Shown here piece after piece: positions 60,057 to 64,000 of a stretch of DNA of 64,000 bases. The notes under the pieces are model-generated. The model saw only the letters and a list, made by a program, of their open reading frames with translations, was not told the origin of the DNA and searched no databases. The DNA comes from Anaeroglomus sp964630775 (GTDB lineage: Bacteria > Planctomycetota > Phycisphaerae > Sedimentisphaerales > Anaerohalosphaeraceae), in assembly GCA_964630775.1 (NCBI GenBank), contig CAZVYY010000016.1:21163-85162 (forward strand). Reading direction: 5' to 3'. Both the position numbers and the translations under genes were made by a program. How positions within the stretch are numbered: the first letter of the stretch is position 1; each line of letters begins with the position of its first letter.

Positions 60057-60920
60057 CTATTCCTGCAATGTCCGGATGACGCCGCGCAGATACCCGACCG
60101 ACTCGGCCAGCCCGACCTGCGGTGCATCCTGATCCTTTTCATACTCAAATGCCGCCAGCTTGTCATAGCCGATTTTGTCCAGCGCCCGAACCACCGCCGG
60201 AATATCAATGACTCCGCGGCCCATTTCGACGGTGCCGCCCTTGGCCTCTGCGGCGTTGACATCCTTGAAATGGAAATCCAGCAGCCGGTCGGCGACTTTC
60301 GCGATTTCCTCGGCCGGATTGATGCCCGAACGCATCGTATGCCCAAGGTCAATGCACAGCCCCAGCCGCTTGTCGCGGTTTTTGATCAATTCATACGCAC
60401 CCGCCGCCGTAGGATACAGCTTATCCCCGGGACCATGATTATGAATAGCCACAATCAGGTCGTACTCTTTGCAGCAGGATTCAGTCAAATCCAGCAATTC
60501 ATGATTGGGCACACCGACAATGACACGAATGCCGACGGTCTTGGCAAATTCAAACGCCCGTTTCACTTCGTCGGCGGTCTTCATATAAATCACACCGCAC
60601 GCATAAAAATCCAGTCCCGCATCCCGCACCTTCTGAGCCAGCGCCTTCTGTTCCTCAACAGGCTTATTCATCTGCAGATGAAAATCCTGCTTGATGGAGA
60701 TGCACTCCAGCTTGAGTTGTTTTGCGATGGCGATGGTCTGGTCCAGGTCCAGCTTGCGTGTGGTATAGGAAGCCAGGCCAATTTTATAGGCGGGCTTGCG
60801 GATTTTTGCTGCACTGGATGCGTCTGGGGTTGCCTGGGCAAAGGTCTGACCGCTTGCGGCCGCGATGGTTCCCAGTCCCGCCAGCTTTAATACGTCGCGT
60901 CGGGATGTGAATGATTGCAT
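60057..60920 (-). CDS. TAT-exported sugar isomerase/epimerase-like TIM-barrel protein
   Basis: A 287-residue protein with a twin-arginine signal (FTSRRDVLKLAGLGTIAAA) and a xylose-isomerase-like barrel. Metal ligands are expected in VAIHNHGPGDKLY, LCIDLGHTMRSG, DFHFKDVN and the final FEYEKDQ. The frame is open back to 61058, but ATG 60920 with GGAGG seven bases upstream begins exactly at the twin-arginine region. It lies 65 bases upstream of the fused oxidoreductase gene on the same strand and may be co-transcribed with it. It is divergent from another TAT-exported oxidoreductase gene. Confidence 0.92.
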   Translation of the reverse strand: MQSFTSRRDVLKLAGLGTIAAASGQTFAQATPDASSAAKIRKPAYKIGLASYTTRKLDLDQTIAIAKQLKLECISIKQDFHLQMNKPVEEQKALAQKVRDAGLDFYACGVIYMKTADEVKRAFEFAKTVGIRVIVGVPNHELLDLTESCCKEYDLIVAIHNHGPGDKLYPTAAGAYELIKNRDKRLGLCIDLGHTMRSGINPAEEIAKVADRLLDFHFKDVNAAEAKGGTVEMGRGVIDIPAVVRALDKIGYDKLAAFEYEKDQDAPQVGLAESVGYLRGVIRTLQE

Positions 60921-61142
60921 TAAGTATCCTCCAAATTCAGGTTTTTCTTTTAGGACGCCGTTCATCAAAAGAAAGTTATCATGGTTTGTCAAGGAAATTT
61001 CACACGTCTTGGGAAAATTCAGTGTTTTTCCTTGACAAATCCCGCCTGCGGCCCACAATAATTCCTAATTCAGATGCCGGAACGGCCCGTGAACCGTCCT
61101 GAGCAAGCTATTCTTTACTTGTTTTTGAATAAGGAGTTAGCA

Positions 61143-62597
61143 ATGAGTCAATCGGATCATTCGTTGTCCCGCCGACAATTTCTTGCCGATAGCTGCAAAG
61201 TCTCCGCCGGCGTTCTGGCAGCCGGAGCGTTAGCCTCCTGTGCCGCCCCCAAAAAGACCGGAGCCATCCCCACCCTCAAGCCTCTCGGAGCCAATGACCG
61301 CATCAATATCGCCGTCATCGGTGCCCGCAGCCGCGGCTGGGCCATCACCGGCGACTGCATGGACCTTCCGGGCATCCATCTCAAGGCTATCTGCGATGCC
61401 GACGGCAACGTCCTCGATAAACGGGCCGCCGAAATCGAAAAGAAAAAAGGCTATAAGCCCGATACCTATAAGGACATGCGCAAAATGTTCGAAGATCCGC
61501 AGATTGATGCGGTGCTGATTGGCACCCCCAATCACTGGCACGCCCTGGCAACCATCTGGGCCTGTCAGGCCGGCAAGCATGTCTATGTCGAAAAGCCCGC
61601 CTGCCATAACGTCTTCGAAGGCCGCAAGATGGTCGAAGCCGCCCGCAAATACAACCGGCTCGTCCAGGTCGGCTTCCAGAACCGCTCGATGCGCAGCGTC
61701 CGCAAGGCGATGGCTTTCCTCCACGAAGGCGGCATCGGCGATATCTACATGGCTCGCGGCCTGTGCTACAAACCCCGCGACCCCATCGGCACCTGCAAAG
61801 ACGGCATCGGCACCGGTCCCGACTATACCTATTATGCTTTCAACAGCAAAGGCGAGAACTATACCGCCGAATACATGGCCAACGTCGATTACGACAAATG
61901 GACCGGCCCGGCGCCGCTTCTGCCGTTCAATTACAACCGCTTCCATTACAACTGGCACTGGAACTACCTCTACGGCGGTGGCGACATTGCCAACCAGGGC
62001 CCGCACCAGTTCGACGTGGCCCGCTGGGGACTTAACAAACAGGAACACCCCACGCGCATCAGCTCTTTTGGTACCCTGATGCCCATCAAGAGCGACCAGA
62101 ACACCCCGCACACCCAGACGGCCAGCTTCGAATATGCCGACAAAGTCATGCTGGTCTTCGAGGTCCGCGGCCTGTATGTCAATGAGGAAATGGGTGTCGG
62201 CGTCGGTAATTTCTTCTACGGCTCCAAGGGCTGGATGTGGATTAACGGCACCAAATGGGCGACTTTCTTCGGCCGCAAAAACGAACCCGGCCCGACTTCT
62301 GATGCACAGGAAGAAGATGCCGCAGCCGACCCGATGAATGTCGCCGGTGCCGGCGGCGGCGGACACATGGGCAACTTCGTCGCGGCCCTGCGTTCCGGCA
62401 AGGTCTCCGACCTGACCGCCGACATCGAACAAGGCTATATGTCCAGCGCCCTCCCGGCCCTGGCCAATATCTCCTATCGCGTCGGACGGACCATCAACTT
62501 CGATGGCAAAAAGGAACGCATCATCGACGATTCCGAGGCCGATAAACTGCTGACACGCAGGTATCGCAAGCCCTACGTCGTCCCGAATGTGGTTTAA
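61143..62597 (+). CDS. TAT-exported Gfo/Idh/MocA-family oxidoreductase
   Basis: A 484-residue oxidoreductase with a twin-arginine signal (SLSRRQFLADSCKVSAG, then LASCAA). The Rossmann fold is INIAVIGARSRGW with CDADGN, the dinucleotide-site Lys is in YVEKPACHNVFEGRKM, and GGGDIANQGPHQFDVARWGL is the substrate-site motif. The family member glucose-fructose oxidoreductase is also exported by TAT with its NADP tightly bound, so an extracytoplasmic site is plausible. ATG 61143 has AAGGAG seven bases upstream. It may oxidise a glycoside at C3. Confidence 0.94.
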   Translation: MSQSDHSLSRRQFLADSCKVSAGVLAAGALASCAAPKKTGAIPTLKPLGANDRINIAVIGARSRGWAITGDCMDLPGIHLKAICDADGNVLDKRAAEIEKKKGYKPDTYKDMRKMFEDPQIDAVLIGTPNHWHALATIWACQAGKHVYVEKPACHNVFEGRKMVEAARKYNRLVQVGFQNRSMRSVRKAMAFLHEGGIGDIYMARGLCYKPRDPIGTCKDGIGTGPDYTYYAFNSKGENYTAEYMANVDYDKWTGPAPLLPFNYNRFHYNWHWNYLYGGGDIANQGPHQFDVARWGLNKQEHPTRISSFGTLMPIKSDQNTPHTQTASFEYADKVMLVFEVRGLYVNEEMGVGVGNFFYGSKGWMWINGTKWATFFGRKNEPGPTSDAQEEDAAADPMNVAGAGGGGHMGNFVAALRSGKVSDLTADIEQGYMSSALPALANISYRVGRTINFDGKKERIIDDSEADKLLTRRYRKPYVVPNVV

Positions 62598-62608
62598 GTG
62601 AATAGCTC

Positions 62609-62645
62609 AGGCCGGTCGTACGATCCCGCACGACCGGCCTTTTTC
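62609..62645 (+). terminator. Terminator of the oxidoreductase gene
   Basis: An 11-bp perfect stem (62609-62619 with 62630-62640) is followed by TTTTCC. It separates the oxidoreductase gene from the DUF1080 gene. Confidence 0.85.
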
Positions 62646-62676
62646 CGTAATAAAGGCTGTTTACATTGACAACGTG

Positions 62677-62701
62677 TTATACCCGCGCGGGCGGGTATCC
62701 A
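62677..62701. repeat. Second copy of the REP-like palindrome
   Basis: An 8-bp stem (ATACCCGC 62679-62686 with GCGGGTAT 62691-62698, loop GCGG) matches the element at 57707-57726 in most positions. The base pair that differs (T-A there, A-T here) changes on both arms, so the stem is preserved. Confidence 0.6.
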
Positions 62702-62775
62702 GCAGTGACTTGCAGATTTTTATTTCGTATTTTGAATTTGTTTAGAATTTCGTTTTTTTAATGATAGAGGTTATT

Positions 62776-63474
62776 ATGAAAACAATGTTAGGTATCCTGG
62801 TCGGTTTAATGTGTCTGGTCATCACCTCGTGCAATTCCGGCGCCGCCGATGACAAAAAATGGACCGTTCTGTTTGATGGCAAAGATGTCTCCGCCTGGCG
62901 CGGCCACAACAGCGATAAATTCCCCGCCAAAGGATGGTATGTGCAGGATGGCCTGCTTATTTTTGACCCCGCCAAAGGCTCCGGCGGCGACATCGTGACC
63001 GTCAATGAATACAGCGACTTCGAATTGCAGCTCGAAATCCGCCTGTCCAAAGGCGCCAACACCGGCATCAAATATTTCGTCGTCGAGAGCCTCTCCAAAG
63101 GCAGTGCCGGCCTGGGCCTCGAATACCAGCTCCTCGATGATGCCAACCATCCCGACGCCAAAGCCGGCAAAAACGGCAACCGCACCTTCGCGGCGCTGTA
63201 TGACCTGATCGCCCCCGCCCCCGACAAAGTCGTCAAGCCCATCGGCGAATGGAATACCGTCCGCATCGTCTCCAAAGGCAAAACCGTCCAGCACTGGCTC
63301 AACGGCAAGAAAGTCGTTGAATACACCCGCGACGACCCCGCCTTCCGCGACATCGTCGCCCAGAGCAAATACAAGGATATCCCCAATTTCGGCCTGGCCG
63401 ACAAGGGCCGCATCCTCCTGCAGGACCATGGCAACCTCGCCTATTTCCGCAACATCAAAATCCGCACCCTCTAA
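62776..63474 (+). CDS. DUF1080 lipoprotein, 3-keto-glycoside hydrolase-like
   Basis: A 232-residue DUF1080 (3-keto-disaccharide hydrolase) protein. The start, with AGAGG five bases before ATG 62776, gives a lipoprotein signal whose lipobox ends ITSCNSG (Cys19). The concanavalin-like domain has VLFDGKDVSAWRGH, LLIFDPAKGSGGD, YSDFELQLEIRLSKGANTG and EYQLLDDANHPDAK, all family signatures. Proteins of this family have been shown to cleave 3-keto-glycosides formed by Gfo/Idh/MocA oxidoreductases. The neighbouring genes supply such oxidoreductases, so this role is likely. Confidence 0.92.
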   Translation: MKTMLGILVGLMCLVITSCNSGAADDKKWTVLFDGKDVSAWRGHNSDKFPAKGWYVQDGLLIFDPAKGSGGDIVTVNEYSDFELQLEIRLSKGANTGIKYFVVESLSKGSAGLGLEYQLLDDANHPDAKAGKNGNRTFAALYDLIAPAPDKVVKPIGEWNTVRIVSKGKTVQHWLNGKKVVEYTRDDPAFRDIVAQSKYKDIPNFGLADKGRILLQDHGNLAYFRNIKIRTL

Positions 63475-63502
63475 CAGGCGTGCTTGATCCCGTATCGACC
63501 GT

Positions 63503-63533
63503 AGGGGCGGACCTGTGTGTCCGCCCTTTTTGT
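63503..63533. terminator. Terminator formed by a dispersed-type palindrome
   Basis: A 10-bp stem with one wobble pair (63503-63512 with 63519-63528, loop CTGTGT) is followed by T residues. The sequence GTAGGGGCGGACCTGTGTG looks like a small palindrome that I recall from many unrelated genomes, so it may be a mobile repeat used as a terminator. Confidence 0.65.
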
Positions 63534-63551
63534 TTTAACCTCAATTTCTTT

Positions 63552-63884
63552 CTATTCCGGCCCACACGAATTGCCGCCAGCCATTGGCTGGGCCGGCACG
63601 GCCTCCAGTCGATTCAACTGCATGCCCGCCTGCATCCCCTTGAAGATACTGAAACCCGCAAAGGCATGAAACGCCACGCTGAACCAGTCCTGTGCCCACA
63701 GGCACAATAGACCGTCCAGTCCATACAGCGCCAGCCCGGCGATAAATACCGCCGTATAGCGTTTATAGCTGAAAACGCCGAATACACCATACACCCCCGC
63801 AATGACGCAGTTGAACGCAAATGCAACGATCTGTGCCGCCTGATTTCCGATTCCCGCCGTGTTGTCCTGCATTTGTTCCGTCAT
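63552..63884 (-). CDS. Small membrane protein of unknown function
   Basis: A 110-residue membrane protein with three hydrophobic segments (IVAFAFNCVIAGVYGVFGVF, TAVFIAGLALYGLDGLLCLW and the VAFHAFAGFSIF region). It is Ala/Gly-rich and ends with a hydrophilic tail. No domain is recognised. It is convergent with the DUF1080 gene and separated from it by the terminator. The remaining 116 bases to the window end are AT-rich and probably contain its promoter. Confidence 0.75.
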   Translation of the reverse strand: MTEQMQDNTAGIGNQAAQIVAFAFNCVIAGVYGVFGVFSYKRYTAVFIAGLALYGLDGLLCLWAQDWFSVAFHAFAGFSIFKGMQAGMQLNRLEAVPAQPMAGGNSCGPE

Positions 63885-64000
63885 GTTGACATCCTTAAAT
63901 GAAAGTTATCCTTCTTATCTGATGTTGAAAGGGAAGGCATTTAACTTTCTTAATATGACAGCGCTATAAGAATTCGATATTTTTGGCCTTTGCCATTTTC

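Overview
This window looks like chromosomal DNA of an anaerobic, polysaccharide-degrading planctomycete, most likely class Phycisphaerae (Sedimentisphaerales-like). The assignment is an inference from gene content. The clues are GxGD-type dockerin-like motifs in two very large exported proteins, CotH/lamin-tail/LamG and GLUG surface proteins, a lone pseudopilin with a planctomycete-style C-terminus, several exported Gfo/Idh/MocA oxidoreductases with TIM-barrel partners, a DUF1080 lipoprotein, GH172/GH43/GH38 enzymes, and a class I hybrid-cluster protein. I see no rRNA, tRNA, insertion sequence, prophage or CRISPR array.

Layout. 1-2.05 kb: a Mg2+ transporter (mgtE, cut by the window edge) divergent from a small exported protein. 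2.1-7.0 kb: a plus-strand envelope-glycan operon (methyltransferase, polyprenyl-phosphate-type GT2, WecB epimerase, GT-C membrane transferase, YihX-like HAD protein). 7.1-17.7 kb: a minus-strand type IV pilus / type II secretion-like cluster (PilC, pilin, three minor pilins, PilM, PilN, PilO, a ParA ATPase, a PilP-like protein, secretin) without any PilB/PilT/PilD gene. 17.9-20.2 kb: flippase-like protein, Nfu-type scaffold and an AraC regulator. 20.5-28.3 kb: a self-contained fructose-family PTS (EIIC, EIIB, HPr-EI-EIIA fusion) followed by an exported GH38 alpha-mannosidase. 28.8-29.7 kb: a lone pseudopilin.

29.8-36.1 kb is mostly housekeeping: uvrA and endonuclease V divergent from one very compact promoter, cobO, gloB and a zinc-ribbon rhomboid protease. 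36.2-41.7 kb holds a transglutaminase-fold protein lacking its catalytic Cys and His, a small unknown gene, an SMP-30/glutathione-peroxidase fusion and a GH172 enzyme. 41.8-48.2 kb is one giant LamG/CotH/lamin-tail gene split by an apparent frameshift. 48.2-49.5 kb has no convincing gene but contains a run of strong hairpins, followed by a three-repeat GLUG protein. 53-56.4 kb is a nitrosative-stress module (Rrf2 regulator, cupin, hcp, ferredoxin). 56.7-63.9 kb is a glycoside-utilisation island: GH43, an oxidoreductase-TIM-barrel fusion, a TAT-exported TIM barrel, a TAT-exported oxidoreductase and a DUF1080 lipoprotein.

How it fits together. Most of the right half is geared to breaking down complex glycans outside the cytoplasm. 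The most interesting assembly is 57.8-63.5 kb, where all the parts of a 3-keto-glycoside cleavage route appear to carry export signals. The PTS/GH38 block would take up a sugar released by the exported mannosidase. Every function is inferred from motifs read by eye; no database search was run.
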